A stretch of DNA of 64,000 nucleotides from Haemophilus sp. CCUG 60358. Lineage in GTDB: Bacteria > Pseudomonadota > Gammaproteobacteria > Enterobacterales > Pasteurellaceae. The notes under the pieces were generated by a model, which saw only the letters and a program-made list of their open reading frames with translations, was not told the origin of the DNA and did not search any database. Positions 9,973-20,039 of this stretch are shown piece by piece. A program made the position numbers and the translations under genes. The stretch lies in NCBI RefSeq assembly GCF_001679485.1, contig NZ_LZOZ01000008.1, forward strand, positions 62,447 to 126,446. The letters are read 5' to 3'. Every line of letters begins with the position of its first letter. The stretch's first letter is position 1.

Positions 9973-10935
9973 TTACTTCACTAATCCACCACTTGCTTGT
10001 AAATCAGCATGGTAGGAAGAGCGAACAAATGGACCACAAGCTGCGTGTTCAAAGCCCATTGCGTTGGCTTTATCACGGAATTCATCAAACTCTGCTGGTG
10101 GCACATAACGGGCAACCGGTAAGTGATGACGACTTGGTTGGAGATATTGGCCAAGTGTAAGCATGGTTACGCCATTTGCACGTAAGTCTTCCATCACTTC
10201 AAGGATTTCCTCATTGGTTTCACCTAATCCAACCATTAAGCCTGATTTAGTTGGAATGTTTGGGAACATTTCTTTGAAATCATGAAGTAATTTTAAAGAC
10301 CATTGATAATCAGCACCTGGACGAATTTCTTTATACAAGCGTGGCACATTTTCCAAGTTGTGGTTGAATACATCTGGTGGATTGTCTTTTAATTTTTCTA
10401 AGGCCTGAGTAATACGACCACGGAAATCAGGCACTAAAATCTCAATTTTAATACCGGGATTTAATGCGCGTACTTCTTTTACACATTCAGCAAAATGGCC
10501 TGCACCACGATCAGGTAAATCATCGCGGTCTACAGAGGTAATCACCACATATTTCAACTTCATATCTTGAATGGTTTCAGCTAATTTACGTGGTTCATCC
10601 GGATCAGGTGGTAAGGGTTTACCATGTGCAACATCACAGAAAGGGCAGCGACGAGTACAAATTGCGCCTAGAATCATAAAGGTTGCCGTACCATGGTTAA
10701 AGCACTCGTGTAAATTTGGACAAGAAGCTTCTTCGCATACAGAATGTAGGCCATGACGACGCATCCCGTTTTTAATCGTTTCGATCTTTAATGAGCTAGA
10801 CGGCAATTTGATCTTCATCCATTCCGGCTTTTTCAATAATTCTTGGTTAGGATCGATATTTTTAACAGGGATAATTGATGTTTTGGCAGCATCGCGGTAT
10901 TTCACACCGCGTTCCATTTTAAAAGGCGTTGACAT
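9973..10935 (-). CDS. lipA: Lipoyl synthase
   Basis: A 320-residue radical-SAM enzyme that inserts two sulfurs into protein-bound octanoyl groups. The auxiliary 4Fe-4S cysteines are in [12 protein letters not shown], and the radical-SAM cluster is CTRRCPFC. The C-terminal RSSYHA supplies the conserved serine. It acts after LipB, encoded directly upstream. A hairpin separates the two genes, so lipA may be only partly co-transcribed. The start ATG has AGGAAAGAAC upstream. Confidence 0.97.
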   Translation of the reverse strand: MSTPFKMERGVKYRDAAKTSIIPVKNIDPNQELLKKPEWMKIKLPSSSLKIETIKNGMRRHGLHSVCEEASCPNLHECFNHGTATFMILGAICTRRCPFCDVAHGKPLPPDPDEPRKLAETIQDMKLKYVVITSVDRDDLPDRGAGHFAECVKEVRALNPGIKIEILVPDFRGRITQALEKLKDNPPDVFNHNLENVPRLYKEIRPGADYQWSLKLLHDFKEMFPNIPTKSGLMVGLGETNEEILEVMEDLRANGVTMLTLGQYLQPSRHHLPVARYVPPAEFDEFRDKANAMGFEHAACGPFVRSSYHADLQASGGLVK

Positions 10936-10950
10936 TGTTCTTTCCTAAAG

Positions 10951-10975
10951 AAAAATGCCTGATTCAGGCATTTTT
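10951..10975 (-). terminator. Hairpin terminator between lipB and lipA
   Basis: AAAAATGCCTGA pairs with CAGGCATTTTT around a two-base loop, with T runs on either strand. It lies 23 bases beyond the lipB stop and 16 before the lipA start. Confidence 0.65.
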
Positions 10976-10997
10976 AAATGTGTTATAAAAGTGAATG

Positions 10998-11639
10998 TTA
11001 TAAATTTGTAACATTATAGCCCAAAAGTTCGGCAAAGTGTTTAATTAATTTTGGGGAAACCTTGTCAAGTGTCGCCTCTTCTTTACCAATAAAGTCAGCA
11101 AGCTGACACATTTCAAGCCCTGCATAGCCACAAGGATTAATGTAATGGAAAGGGTTGAGATCCATATTGATATTAAATGCCAAACCGTGGAAAGAACAGC
11201 CTTTACGGATACGTAAGCCTAATGAACAGATTTTTTTGCCGTCAATATATACGCCTGGTGCATCAGGTTTTGGATAACCTTCAATGCCATAGTCTGCGAG
11301 GGTTTTCACGACAGATTGTTCAAGTGCGGTCACTAATTGACGGACATTTAAATGTTCATGACGTTTAATATCAATGAGCACATACATGATCTGCTGACCT
11401 GGGCCATGATAAGTAATTTGACCACCACGATCGGATTGAACAACAGGTATATTACTACTTTGTAATAAGTGCTCTGGTTTGCCTGCTTGGCCTTGTGTGA
11501 AAACAGGATGATGCTCAACTAACCAAATTTCATCGGTGGTTTCTGCATTTCGATTATCGGTGAATTTCTGCATTTTATGCCAGATTTCCTGATAATCTTG
11601 TAATCCTAATTGACGGACAACCAAATCAGTATTGTTCAT
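10998..11639 (-). CDS. lipB: Octanoyl-[acyl-carrier-protein]:protein octanoyltransferase
   Basis: A 213-residue LipB. Motifs [11 protein letters not shown] (substrate pocket with conserved Lys/His region), [11 protein letters not shown] with the catalytic lysine, and [10 protein letters not shown] with the active-site cysteine are intact. It transfers octanoate from ACP to lipoyl domains. The start chosen is ATG 11639 ([12 protein letters not shown]), one base after the ybeD stop; an upstream in-frame extension of 12 codons would overlap ybeD. An uptake sequence lies inside the gene (about 11322). Confidence 0.95.
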   Translation of the reverse strand: MNNTDLVVRQLGLQDYQEIWHKMQKFTDNRNAETTDEIWLVEHHPVFTQGQAGKPEHLLQSSNIPVVQSDRGGQITYHGPGQQIMYVLIDIKRHEHLNVRQLVTALEQSVVKTLADYGIEGYPKPDAPGVYIDGKKICSLGLRIRKGCSFHGLAFNINMDLNPFHYINPCGYAGLEMCQLADFIGKEEATLDKVSPKLIKHFAELLGYNVTNL

Positions 11640-11640
11640 A

Positions 11641-11919
11641 TTAGATAACCATTTTGACGCCTTCAACTTTTGCAAGTTCTTTGTAAAGCGTTTCTACTTG
11701 CTCAAAGTTTTGTGCCACGATATCAATTGAAACTGAATTATAGGTTCCTTTGCTACTGCGTTTTTCTTTTGGAATATAATCACCCGGTAAATATTTTTGT
11801 ATCACCGCAACGATGTCTTGCGCTAAGTTCTCACGGTCAACACCTGCGACTTTAAATGTCATTGCAGCAGGGAATTCCATTACTTCTTTTAGTTTTTCAT
11901 AATCATTTTCTGTTGTCAT
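11641..11919 (-). CDS. ybeD: YbeD family protein (DUF493)
   Basis: A 92-residue protein with the ferredoxin-like DUF493 sequence (LMEFP-like [15 protein letters not shown] near the N terminus). GGAAGCAAC lies upstream of the ATG. In enterobacteria the gene also sits between dacA and lipB. The family is thought to be regulatory because the fold resembles ACT-like domains, but no firm function is known. It is coupled to lipB by a one-base gap. Confidence 0.92.
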   Translation of the reverse strand: MTTENDYEKLKEVMEFPAAMTFKVAGVDRENLAQDIVAVIQKYLPGDYIPKEKRSSKGTYNSVSIDIVAQNFEQVETLYKELAKVEGVKMVI

Positions 11920-11938
11920 GTTGCTTCCTTATTTAAGA

Positions 11939-11975
11939 GTAAGGTGCGTGAGTCAGTTAAATTCACACACCTTAC
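11939..11975. terminator. Hairpin between dacA and ybeD
   Basis: GTAAGGTG and CACCTTAC arms, extended by GTGA/TCAC after a single mismatch, enclose an AT-rich loop. It lies 52 bases beyond the dacA stop. No strong T run follows, so it may act as an attenuator or processing site rather than a full terminator. Confidence 0.45.
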
Positions 11976-12026
11976 GAATTTATTGATGTGATATAAATGG
12001 GGATGTGCGGTTAATTTTCAAGGTGT

Positions 12027-13214
12027 TTAGTCAAATAATCCTTTAATCGTTAACACTAACCAGTCCCAACCTTTACCTAAGAAACCACCTTCTTGCACGT
12101 CTTCTAATGCTTGAAGATTAACAATTGCCACATCCTTGCCATCTAGTTGATAAACGATTTTACCAACAACCTGACCTTTTGTTAAAGGTGCTTGTAAGTA
12201 TTTGTTATCTAATTCGTAACGTGCTTTTAAGTCAGTTTGCTTACCTTTTGGTACAGTAATAAAACCATCTTCTAAGACACCAAGTTTAACGTCACCTTTA
12301 TCACCGTAGTAAACAGATTGTTTTGAAATTTCCTCGCCTGCTTTTTGGGTTTTTAATGTTTCAAAGTTAGCAAAACCCCATTGTAAGAGTTTTTTACTTT
12401 CTACTTCACGGCCTTTATAGGTTGGTACACCCATGACAACAGAAATCAAACGCATATTGTTTGGACTTGTTGCCGATGCGACAAGGTTATAGCCAGCTTG
12501 GCTTGTGTGGCCGGTTTTCATCCCATCAACGTTAATGGTTTTATCCCATAATAATCCATTACGGTTAGGTTGTTTGATTTTGTTGAAAGTAAAGTCTTTT
12601 TCAGCGTAGATTTTATATTCTTCTGGTAAATCACGAATAATGTGTGTACCAATAATCGCCATATCACGTGCAGTTGAATATTGGTTTGGATCGTCTAAAC
12701 CATGTGGTGTAGTGAAGTTAGTATTTTTTAAGCCAAATTGTTGAACGTATTTATTCATAGTATCAACGAAGTTAGCTACTGTGCCCGAAATATGTTCAGC
12801 CACTGCCACACAAGCGTCATTACCAGAAACAATGATAATCCCTTTGTTTAAATCACCTACAGACACTTGTTGATTTAAATTTAAGAACATTTTTGAAGAA
12901 TCAGGGAAATTTCTACCCCAAGCGGTTTCGCTAATCGTTACCATATCTTCATTGTGGATTTTACCTTGTTTTAATGCCGCACCAACCACGTAGCTAGTCA
13001 TCATTTTAGTTAATGAAGCAGGGTATTGGCGCTGATCTGGGTTAAGTGATGCAAGTACCGCACCAGAATTGTAATCCATTAAAACATAGGTTTGCGCATT
13101 TACTTCTGGTACAGCAATACCGTATTGAAGATCTTCAGCTGTAGCGAATGTTGAGGCAGCCATTAATCCCGAGAATAGAACAATTTTTTTCAATTTTGCA
13201 GATTGTTTTAACAT
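12027..13214 (-). CDS. dacA: D-alanyl-D-alanine carboxypeptidase (PBP5/6 type)
   Basis: A 395-residue low-molecular-weight penicillin-binding protein. The signal peptide ends at ATA-ED around residue 26. Active-site motifs are SLTK (Ser67, Lys70), SGN (130-132) and KTG (233-235). The PBP5 C-terminal beta domain follows, and the last 20 residues (GKGWDWLVLTIKGLF) form the amphipathic membrane anchor. It trims the terminal D-Ala from pentapeptides in the periplasm. It follows rlpA, rodA and mrdA in the classic elongation cluster. AAAGGAAA lies upstream of the start. Confidence 0.96.
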   Translation of the reverse strand: MLKQSAKLKKIVLFSGLMAASTFATAEDLQYGIAVPEVNAQTYVLMDYNSGAVLASLNPDQRQYPASLTKMMTSYVVGAALKQGKIHNEDMVTISETAWGRNFPDSSKMFLNLNQQVSVGDLNKGIIIVSGNDACVAVAEHISGTVANFVDTMNKYVQQFGLKNTNFTTPHGLDDPNQYSTARDMAIIGTHIIRDLPEEYKIYAEKDFTFNKIKQPNRNGLLWDKTINVDGMKTGHTSQAGYNLVASATSPNNMRLISVVMGVPTYKGREVESKKLLQWGFANFETLKTQKAGEEISKQSVYYGDKGDVKLGVLEDGFITVPKGKQTDLKARYELDNKYLQAPLTKGQVVGKIVYQLDGKDVAIVNLQALEDVQEGGFLGKGWDWLVLTIKGLFD

Positions 13215-13232
13215 AGCATTTCCTTTAATAGC

Positions 13233-14093
13233 TTATTGGTTTTTATAAGTATAAACGATTACAGGTTGCCCATTGATCGTTTTTTGTAATTTTGTTTTTA
13301 ATTGATTCATATCCGCTTGATCCGCAATTGGGCCAAAATGGATTTCGTAGTTTCGTCCATTTTGGTTAATTTCGGTTTTTATGTCATCTAATGCGAGCTT
13401 TGTGATGATGCTTTCTGCTTGATTTTTTGACGACAGCGCGAGTAGTTTTAGCTTGAAGACAGTTTTTGCATCGCTTGTGCTGTCTGAATTCTGATTTTTT
13501 TTTTCGCTATTTTTATTGATGGCTAAACGATCACTGGCTTCTTGCGTTTTAGCATGCTTGGTAAGTGTTTTTGCCCCCGCACCTGAAATTTGACCTTTAT
13601 GATCCACATGTAACGCTTCAATTCTTACTTGCCCTGTACCACGAGCAATAAGACCCAATTCTTTCGCAGCAGAATGGGATAAGTCAATGATACGTTTCTC
13701 ACTAAACGGACCACGATCATTAATTCGCACAATCACCTTGCGATTGTTATGTAAGTTTGTAACAACCGCATAAGAATTCAAAGGTAAGGTTTTATGTGCG
13801 GCAGTGAAAAGTGCCGAATCATAGCGTTCACCATTAGCTGTTTTACGACCATTAAATTTATGGTGGTAATAACTTGCTGTCCCTTCTTTTGAATAGGACT
13901 TTGCCTCATCACCTTGTGTGGTATATGTTTTACCATTCACTTCATAGCTTTGTGGCGCTTGAACGGTCGTAGTAATCGACAGCGAATCCCCTTGAATACC
14001 ATACATTTTTTGCGTATCGGCAAAAGCAGAAAAACTTGAGCTGCTTATCAAGGTGAAAAGTGCGGTCGTTTTTAAGATATTTTTTAATGTCAT
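13233..14093 (-). CDS. rlpA: Septal ring lytic transglycosylase RlpA family protein
   Basis: A 286-residue protein with a signal peptide (ALFTLISSSSFSAFA, cleaved about residue 26), a double-psi beta-barrel domain (about 75-165, including GTASYYHHKFNGRKTANGE and RINDRGPF), a linker rich in Ser, Lys and Asn, and a C-terminal SPOR domain (about 210-286) that would bind denuded glycan strands at the septum. No lipobox cysteine is present, so it looks like a soluble or periplasmic form rather than the usual lipoprotein. ATG 14093 is chosen; a TTG five codons upstream is less likely. Confidence 0.88.
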   Translation of the reverse strand: MTLKNILKTTALFTLISSSSFSAFADTQKMYGIQGDSLSITTTVQAPQSYEVNGKTYTTQGDEAKSYSKEGTASYYHHKFNGRKTANGERYDSALFTAAHKTLPLNSYAVVTNLHNNRKVIVRINDRGPFSEKRIIDLSHSAAKELGLIARGTGQVRIEALHVDHKGQISGAGAKTLTKHAKTQEASDRLAINKNSEKKNQNSDSTSDAKTVFKLKLLALSSKNQAESIITKLALDDIKTEINQNGRNYEIHFGPIADQADMNQLKTKLQKTINGQPVIVYTYKNQ

Positions 14094-14146
14094 ACTTATT
14101 ACTTTCAAGATTATCGGTGCTCTTCATAAGAAAGCCAAAAGGGAAA

Positions 14147-15262
14147 TTAGTTCCCTTTCATAAAGCGAGGTTTGTGAGTATGAATGGACATCACTAAACC
14201 AAAGCTTGCCATGATGGCGACATATGAGGTACCGCCGTAGCTAAAGAGTGGTAAAGGCACCCCTACAACAGGCAAAATGCCACTCACCATACCAATATTC
14301 ACGAAGACATAAACGAAGAATATCAGTGTGGTTGCACCAGCAAGAATACGCCCGAAAGAGGTTTCTGCATTTACCGCAATTATTAAGCCACGGATAATAA
14401 TAAACAAATAAATTGCCATCAGAATAAGAAAACCGACCATTCCATGTTCTTCACTCATCACGGCAAAAATAAAATCAGTGTGTGGTTCAGGCAAAAATTC
14501 TAATTGGGATTGTGTCCCTTGCATCCATCCTTTGCCAGATATACCGCCTGAACCGATAGCAATTTTGGATTGTAAAATATGGTAACCCGCCCCAAGTGGA
14601 TCTTTCTCGGGGTCAAGTAAGGTTAATACACGCATGCGTTGGTAGTCATGCATTAAATACATCCACATGATAGGAATAAATGCCGCTAAGCCAACTACTG
14701 CAGCAAGAATAAGCCACCAACTCATCCCTGCTAAGAATACCACGAATAAGCCTGATGCACTAACCAGAATTGATGTACCTAAGTCTGGTTGAATAGCCAC
14801 AAGTAAAGTTGGCACAATAATCATGGCGATAGCAATAAAGGTTTCGCTCATTTTCGGTGGTAATGGACGGTTACCTAAATATACCGCGACCATTAATGGT
14901 ACCGCGAGTTTGACAATTTCAGAAGGCTGAAAGCGAATAAATCCAAGATCTAACCAACGTTGTGCCCCTTTACTGGTTGTACCGATAGCATCAACCAAAA
15001 TCAGCATGATAAAACCCACCAAATATAAGTAAGGGGCGAGTCGCTGATAAAATTTAGGAGGAAGTTGCGCCATAATCATCATCACAGCAAAACCTAATAT
15101 GACCTGAATAATACGATTTTGGAACATGACTTCACTGGCGCCTGATGCACTATAAAGCACAAGCATGCCATAAGCCGTAATAGCGGCTAATCCAATAAAT
15201 AATAAAAAATCAATATGTAAGCGTTGCCATAATCGCAAGCATAAAGGCACTTTTTCTTCCAT
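14147..15262 (-). CDS. rodA: Peptidoglycan glycosyltransferase RodA (SEDS family)
   Basis: A 371-residue polytopic inner-membrane protein with about 10 hydrophobic segments. Family motifs include [26 protein letters not shown] and the C-terminal [13 protein letters not shown]. RodA polymerises lipid II during lateral wall growth together with PBP2. Its ATG overlaps the mrdA stop (TAATG), so the two subunits are translationally coupled. Confidence 0.96.
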   Translation of the reverse strand: MEEKVPLCLRLWQRLHIDFLLFIGLAAITAYGMLVLYSASGASEVMFQNRIIQVILGFAVMMIMAQLPPKFYQRLAPYLYLVGFIMLILVDAIGTTSKGAQRWLDLGFIRFQPSEIVKLAVPLMVAVYLGNRPLPPKMSETFIAIAMIIVPTLLVAIQPDLGTSILVSASGLFVVFLAGMSWWLILAAVVGLAAFIPIMWMYLMHDYQRMRVLTLLDPEKDPLGAGYHILQSKIAIGSGGISGKGWMQGTQSQLEFLPEPHTDFIFAVMSEEHGMVGFLILMAIYLFIIIRGLIIAVNAETSFGRILAGATTLIFFVYVFVNIGMVSGILPVVGVPLPLFSYGGTSYVAIMASFGLVMSIHTHKPRFMKGN

Positions 15263-17238
15263 TATTCATTCTCACTTGGTTGAGATTCTAGTGCTGGCGC
15301 ATCTAAATCAGTTTGGCCCGTCTTTTTCTCTTTTTCAGCATTTTCTTGACGTTCAATTTGTGGCAAGCGTTTATTCAAATAGAAATCCATAATTTGACGT
15401 GCAATTGGTGCTGCATTACTTGAACCACCGCCCGCGTTTTCTAAAATAATCGTCACAACTAATTTCGGATCTTCATAAGGCGCATAAGCCGTAAACCAAG
15501 CATGGTCATGTAATTCTTTTTTCAATCCCGCTGCATTATATTTTTGGTTTTCTTTTAAGCTGAATACCTGTGCGGTACCAGATTTCCCTGCTACATGGTA
15601 ATTCGTGCCGATAAAGGCTTTTCGTCCAGTCCCTGCACCTGAATTCACTACATTGAACATGCCGCGCTTAGCCGCATCCCAATAAGCTTGTTTCGGATCG
15701 GTAATATCTTCATATAAAAGCGGGTCTTGATACGGCTCAATGGTGGCGCCTTCAACTGATTTCATTAAATGTGGCGTATGAATTTTACCGTTATTGACCA
15801 CGATAGAGGTGGCTTTTGCCACTTGTAATGGTGTCGCTGTCCAATAACCTTGACCAATCCCCACTGAGATTGTATCGCCTTGCACCCACGGTTTTTTATA
15901 ACGTTTTTGTTTCCATTCTTTACTCGGCATATTGGCCGTGGCTTCTTCTTGAATTTCAATACCTGTTGGCATACCAAACCCAAAACGTTTCATCCACATG
16001 GAGAAACGATCAATACCTAAATTAAAGGCGGTTTGATAGAAGAAGGTATCCGATGATTCAGTAATGGCCTTGTTTAAATCCGTATAACCATGTCCTGTTT
16101 TTTTCCAATCTCGGAAACGTTTTGTTGAGTTTGGCAATGTCCAGTAGCCTGGGTCAAAAATTGTGGTATTAGGCGTAATCACCCCTTCAGTTAATGCTGC
16201 AACAGCAACGAATGGTTTTACCGTAGAGGCAGGCGGGTACACACCTTGTGTCGCACGACTGTAAAGTGGTCGAGTTGGATCTTCGAGTAAACGTTTGTAA
16301 TCGCTAGAAGAAATGCCATCGACAAATAAATTATTGTCATAGCTTGGTGTGGAAACCATCGCCAATACACTGTTGTCTTTTGGATCAAGCACGACAACAG
16401 CGCCTTTTTGACCTGAAAGGAGCGACATAATATAGCGTTGAAGGGTAAAATCGATAGTCAGATGAATACTTTTACCCGCGGTGGCTGGTTGTTCACGTAG
16501 TTTACGAATAACTTTACCACGGTTATTAATTTCAACCTCTTCGAAACCGGTTGTACCATGGAGTTGTTCTTCGTAATAACGTTCAATACCCAGTTTCCCC
16601 ATGTCCGTAGAACCGGAATAGTTAGCAAATTTTTCTTCTTTTTTTAGTCGCTCAACATCTCGGTCATTAATGCGTCCAACATAACCCAATATATGAGTCA
16701 TGGCTTCGCCATATAGGTAATTTCGTTTGAAATAAGGACGTACATCAAGGCTTGGATATTTATATTGATTTACCGCAAAACGGGCAATTTGTTCTTCCGT
16801 TAGGCTAGGCTTGAGTAAAATCGGCGTATAGCGAGTACCACGACGACGCTCTTTTTTGAAATGTTCAATGTCTTCATCAGTGAGTCCCACAACATAGCGC
16901 AATTCTTCAAAAGTGCGGTCTAAATTTTCTGTTTTTTCCGGCACGATATATAAACCGAAAAAAGTGAGGTTTTCAGCCAGTAATTCGCCGTAACGGTCGT
17001 AAATTAATCCGCGAGTAGGAGGAAGCGGAAGTAATTTAATACGGTTACCATTAGAGCGAGTTTGGTACATGTCGTAATTCACCACCTGAAGATGGTAAAT
17101 ATTGGCAAATAGCACGCCACTTAGGGCTAAAATACCGATGAATGCCACCAATGTTCGACGTGCAAACAAGTTCCGCTCCGCTTTTTTATCGCGAATCGGT
17201 TCATTGGTAGGTGCAGAAAAGAATTTTTTTAAATTCAT
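15262..17238 (-). CDS. mrdA: Penicillin-binding protein 2
   Basis: A 658-residue elongation transpeptidase. One N-terminal membrane segment ([19 protein letters not shown]), a dimerisation domain, then the transpeptidase domain with STVK (active-site serine), SSD ([10 protein letters not shown]) and KSG (AGKSGTAQ) motifs. It crosslinks new glycan strands made by RodA. Two features extend past E. coli PBP2: a charged C-terminal tail and an internal uptake sequence around 16911. It is preceded by rlmH with a 15-base gap. Confidence 0.96.
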   Translation of the reverse strand: MNLKKFFSAPTNEPIRDKKAERNLFARRTLVAFIGILALSGVLFANIYHLQVVNYDMYQTRSNGNRIKLLPLPPTRGLIYDRYGELLAENLTFFGLYIVPEKTENLDRTFEELRYVVGLTDEDIEHFKKERRRGTRYTPILLKPSLTEEQIARFAVNQYKYPSLDVRPYFKRNYLYGEAMTHILGYVGRINDRDVERLKKEEKFANYSGSTDMGKLGIERYYEEQLHGTTGFEEVEINNRGKVIRKLREQPATAGKSIHLTIDFTLQRYIMSLLSGQKGAVVVLDPKDNSVLAMVSTPSYDNNLFVDGISSSDYKRLLEDPTRPLYSRATQGVYPPASTVKPFVAVAALTEGVITPNTTIFDPGYWTLPNSTKRFRDWKKTGHGYTDLNKAITESSDTFFYQTAFNLGIDRFSMWMKRFGFGMPTGIEIQEEATANMPSKEWKQKRYKKPWVQGDTISVGIGQGYWTATPLQVAKATSIVVNNGKIHTPHLMKSVEGATIEPYQDPLLYEDITDPKQAYWDAAKRGMFNVVNSGAGTGRKAFIGTNYHVAGKSGTAQVFSLKENQKYNAAGLKKELHDHAWFTAYAPYEDPKLVVTIILENAGGGSSNAAPIARQIMDFYLNKRLPQIERQENAEKEKKTGQTDLDAPALESQPSENE

Positions 17239-17253
17239 CGGTAATGTAATACG

Positions 17254-17721
17254 TTATTCTCTATGATAAGGGTGGTTTGTCGTCAGTGACCACGCGCGGT
17301 ATAAACTTTCTGCCACGACAACTCGCACTAACGGATGGGGAAGTGTGAGTGGTGAAAGTGACCAACTTTGTTCTGCTGCCGCTTTGCATTCTGGGGATAA
17401 ACCTTCAGGCCCGCCAATGAGTAAGCACACATCACGACCATCATTTTTCCAACCCTCTAATTGCTCAGCAAGTTGTGGTGTTGTCCAAGGTTTGCCAGGG
17501 ATATCTAATGTCACGACTTTGCCTTTTCCACAAGCGGCTAGCATCGCTTTGCCTTCTTGCTCTAAGATGCGTTTAATATCTGCATTTTTTCCACGTTTAC
17601 CTGCAGGAATTTCAATGAGTTCAAAAGGCATGTCTTTAGGAAAACGACGTTGGTATTCTTCAAATCCGGTGGTAACCCAAGCCGGCATTTTTGTGCCCAC
17701 TGCAATTAATGTGATTTTCAT
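17254..17721 (-). CDS. rlmH: 23S rRNA (pseudouridine1915-N3)-methyltransferase
   Basis: A 155-residue SPOUT methyltransferase, exactly the family length. The SAM-binding knot includes [13 protein letters not shown] and the C-terminal [23 protein letters not shown] with YHRE at the end, both diagnostic. It modifies helix 69 of 23S rRNA in assembled ribosomes. It follows rsfS after a 39-base gap that holds an uptake sequence. Confidence 0.97.
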   Translation of the reverse strand: MKITLIAVGTKMPAWVTTGFEEYQRRFPKDMPFELIEIPAGKRGKNADIKRILEQEGKAMLAACGKGKVVTLDIPGKPWTTPQLAEQLEGWKNDGRDVCLLIGGPEGLSPECKAAAEQSWSLSPLTLPHPLVRVVVAESLYRAWSLTTNHPYHRE

Positions 17722-17760
17722 CCTTTTCCCTTTTAAAACACCGTCAAAATTGACCGCACT

Positions 17761-18069
17761 TTATGCCCAAAGTTTTTCTAATTGATATATTTCACGTGCA
17801 TCGCGCTGCATAATGTGAACGATGGTTTGACCGAGATCAACCACGATCCAATCCGCTGTGTTACGACCTTCTTCACCAAAGGTTTCATAACCGGCTTTTT
17901 TACATTCCACGATAAGGTTATCGGCCATAGCTGCGACTTGGCGGCTAGATGTACCGGTACAAATAATCATATTTTCAGTAATCGATGATTTGCCTTTTAC
18001 ATCAAAATGCACAATTTCGGTGCCTTTTAAATCATCGAGTTTATCAATTACAAATTCAACTAATGACAT
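17761..18069 (-). CDS. rsfS: Ribosome silencing factor
   Basis: A 102-residue RsfS/YbeB/Iojap protein. The segments [23 protein letters not shown] and [20 protein letters not shown] are the family signature. It binds uL14 and blocks subunit joining under starvation. It is the first gene of the minus-strand elongation cluster; AGGAAAAGAA lies before the ATG. The uptake sequence just downstream ends at the stop codon. Confidence 0.95.
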   Translation of the reverse strand: MSLVEFVIDKLDDLKGTEIVHFDVKGKSSITENMIICTGTSSRQVAAMADNLIVECKKAGYETFGEEGRNTADWIVVDLGQTIVHIMQRDAREIYQLEKLWA

Positions 18070-18185
18070 TTCTTTTCCTATTTAAATAAAGCGATGAATT
18101 CTATCATTGAATGAGGGAAAGGGGTAGGCTTGGGGCTGATTTTATTTGAATTGTTTTATGGCAGTCATAGTGCTTAGCATGAATA

Positions 18186-18208
18186 TTGGGGCAGCTATTC
18201 TGCCCCAA
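18186..18208. terminator. Hairpin downstream of the YidE-type transporter
   Basis: TTGGGGCAG and CTGCCCCAA form a strong nine-base stem around CTATT, 14 bases beyond the yidE stop. On the minus strand no T run follows, so it may protect the mRNA end rather than terminate alone. Confidence 0.5.
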
Positions 18209-18221
18209 GTTTGAAAGGGTA

Positions 18222-19874
18222 TTAAACCCATAAAAGAATCGCTAACAATTGCGGTGAAATGATCCGTAAGAACATGGTGAGCGGATAGACTGTCGCATAG
18301 GAGAGTGCGGCGGCACCGCTTCCTTCTTTCAGTTCATTCGCGAAAGCAAGCGCTGGTGGATCTGTCATCGACCCTGCTAACAGGCCACAAAGAGAAAGAT
18401 AATTTAATTTTACATATAAACGTGCAATGATACCTACAATCATTAATGGTACAAGGGTGATGAAAATACCGTATCCCATCCATTCGAGACCTGAACCATT
18501 GGTGAGTGTGTCAACAAAGCTACCGCCAGATTTTAAACCGACTACAGCAAGGAAGAGCACAATACCAATTTCGCGCAATGCCAAGTTCGCACTCGGCGGC
18601 ATAAACCAATAGAGTTTTCCGATAGACCCAATTCGAGCCAAGATCAATGCGACGACTAATGGTCCACCTGCTAGCCCTAATTTTAATGCCACAGGGAAAC
18701 CTGGAATATAGAAAGGAATGGAGCCGAGTAATACCCCTAAGCCAATCCCAATAAACACTGGTAACATTTGAACTTGAAGTAGTTTTTGTTTAGCGTTACC
18801 AATAACTGAAATGGCTTGGTTGAGAATGTCAGTTTTTCCAACCATGTGTAATACGTCACCAAATTGAAGGGTAGTATGGGCAGTTGGTACCAATTCCACA
18901 CCTGCACGGTTTAAACGCGAAATGACAACACCATATTTTTGATGAATGCCGAGATGACGAATTTGTTTTCCGAGTACTTTTTCATTGGTGACGACCACGC
19001 GCTCAGAACGAATCTCTCCACTCAAACTTGCTACCGGGATATCAACTTCTTCCCCAATGATAAGGTGCATTTTTTTCAAGCCTTCAGGATTGCCGACCAA
19101 ATGTAAAATATCCCCAAGTTGAACATCGGTATCCGCTTTCGGCACAATAACAAGCTCACCCCGTTTCAAGCGAGAGCAGACGACATCTTCATCATCAAAA
19201 CCTGGAATTTCAATCAAATGGATACCATTGAGATTAGTATTGGTGACTTTCAGAGACATGCTTTTGAGTGCTTCTTTGTCATGACCACTTTCTTTTTCAA
19301 AATTTGCTGCTTCCTCATCCACTTTAATTTTAAAGAAAAGACGAATAAGCCACATAGAAAGTAAAATGCCACAAATTCCAAAAGGATAAGCCATTGCATA
19401 GGCCATCCCCATGTTAGACGTCGTTTGCGACATGCCTAATTCAGAAAGAATTTGCTGACCCGCACCGAGAGAGGGGGTATTGGTGACCGCACCGGAGTAA
19501 ATACCAAGCGCGACATCAAGAGGAATATCCGCAAGCTTATAAATGAGTATTGTCACCACTGCACCAAGTGCAACGATTAAAATGCCTAATCCATTTAAGG
19601 TTAAGCCTGATTTTCGTAAGGAAGCAAAAAAGCCCGGCCCCACTTGAATACCAATCGTATAAACAAACAGAATTAAGCCGAACTCTTGCACGAAATGTAA
19701 TGTATGGCTATCTAATTTAATGCCATATTGAGTGGTAAAATGGGCAACTAAAATCCCACCAAATAGCACGCCCCCAATACCCAGACCTACACCTTTAATT
19801 TTAAAATGCCCGATCCATAGGCCAATCACGGCAACGAGGGCAAGCAAACTAATGGTAATCGCAGTTTCACTCAT
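18222..19874 (-). CDS. yidE: YidE-type putative transporter (AspT/YidE/YbjL family)
   Basis: A 550-residue membrane protein with two five-helix halves flanking two TrkA-C (RCK_C) domains at about residues 195-370. Family motifs: [13 protein letters not shown] and [12 protein letters not shown] in the first half, [11 protein letters not shown] in the second. It matches E. coli YidE along its whole length from memory. The substrate is not known; AspT members exchange aspartate and alanine. It is divergent from the ABC transporter at 20040, sharing a 165-base intergenic region. Confidence 0.9.
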   Translation of the reverse strand: MSETAITISLLALVAVIGLWIGHFKIKGVGLGIGGVLFGGILVAHFTTQYGIKLDSHTLHFVQEFGLILFVYTIGIQVGPGFFASLRKSGLTLNGLGILIVALGAVVTILIYKLADIPLDVALGIYSGAVTNTPSLGAGQQILSELGMSQTTSNMGMAYAMAYPFGICGILLSMWLIRLFFKIKVDEEAANFEKESGHDKEALKSMSLKVTNTNLNGIHLIEIPGFDDEDVVCSRLKRGELVIVPKADTDVQLGDILHLVGNPEGLKKMHLIIGEEVDIPVASLSGEIRSERVVVTNEKVLGKQIRHLGIHQKYGVVISRLNRAGVELVPTAHTTLQFGDVLHMVGKTDILNQAISVIGNAKQKLLQVQMLPVFIGIGLGVLLGSIPFYIPGFPVALKLGLAGGPLVVALILARIGSIGKLYWFMPPSANLALREIGIVLFLAVVGLKSGGSFVDTLTNGSGLEWMGYGIFITLVPLMIVGIIARLYVKLNYLSLCGLLAGSMTDPPALAFANELKEGSGAAALSYATVYPLTMFLRIISPQLLAILLWV

Positions 19875-20039
19875 ACCGACCTCTAATTTATTAAAAATTT
19901 AACTATTTCGGATTATATCAATTAGATTTCTTACCCGCTTGTGACAAAGTCAAAAAATGTTATCTCCATCACATTTTTTCTTGCTTAAAAATAAACACCG
20001 CCTAAAATGACCGCACTTTTTTGATTTTATAGGTTGATT

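Noticed and set aside
9924..10160. 78-residue plus-strand ORF over the terminator and lipA end
   Set aside because: It runs through the hairpin and the 3' end of lipA, in antisense, without family resemblance.
17345..17785. 146-residue plus-strand ORF opposite rlmH
   Set aside because: rlmH is highly conserved in this frame; the plus-strand ORF is a mirror of it.
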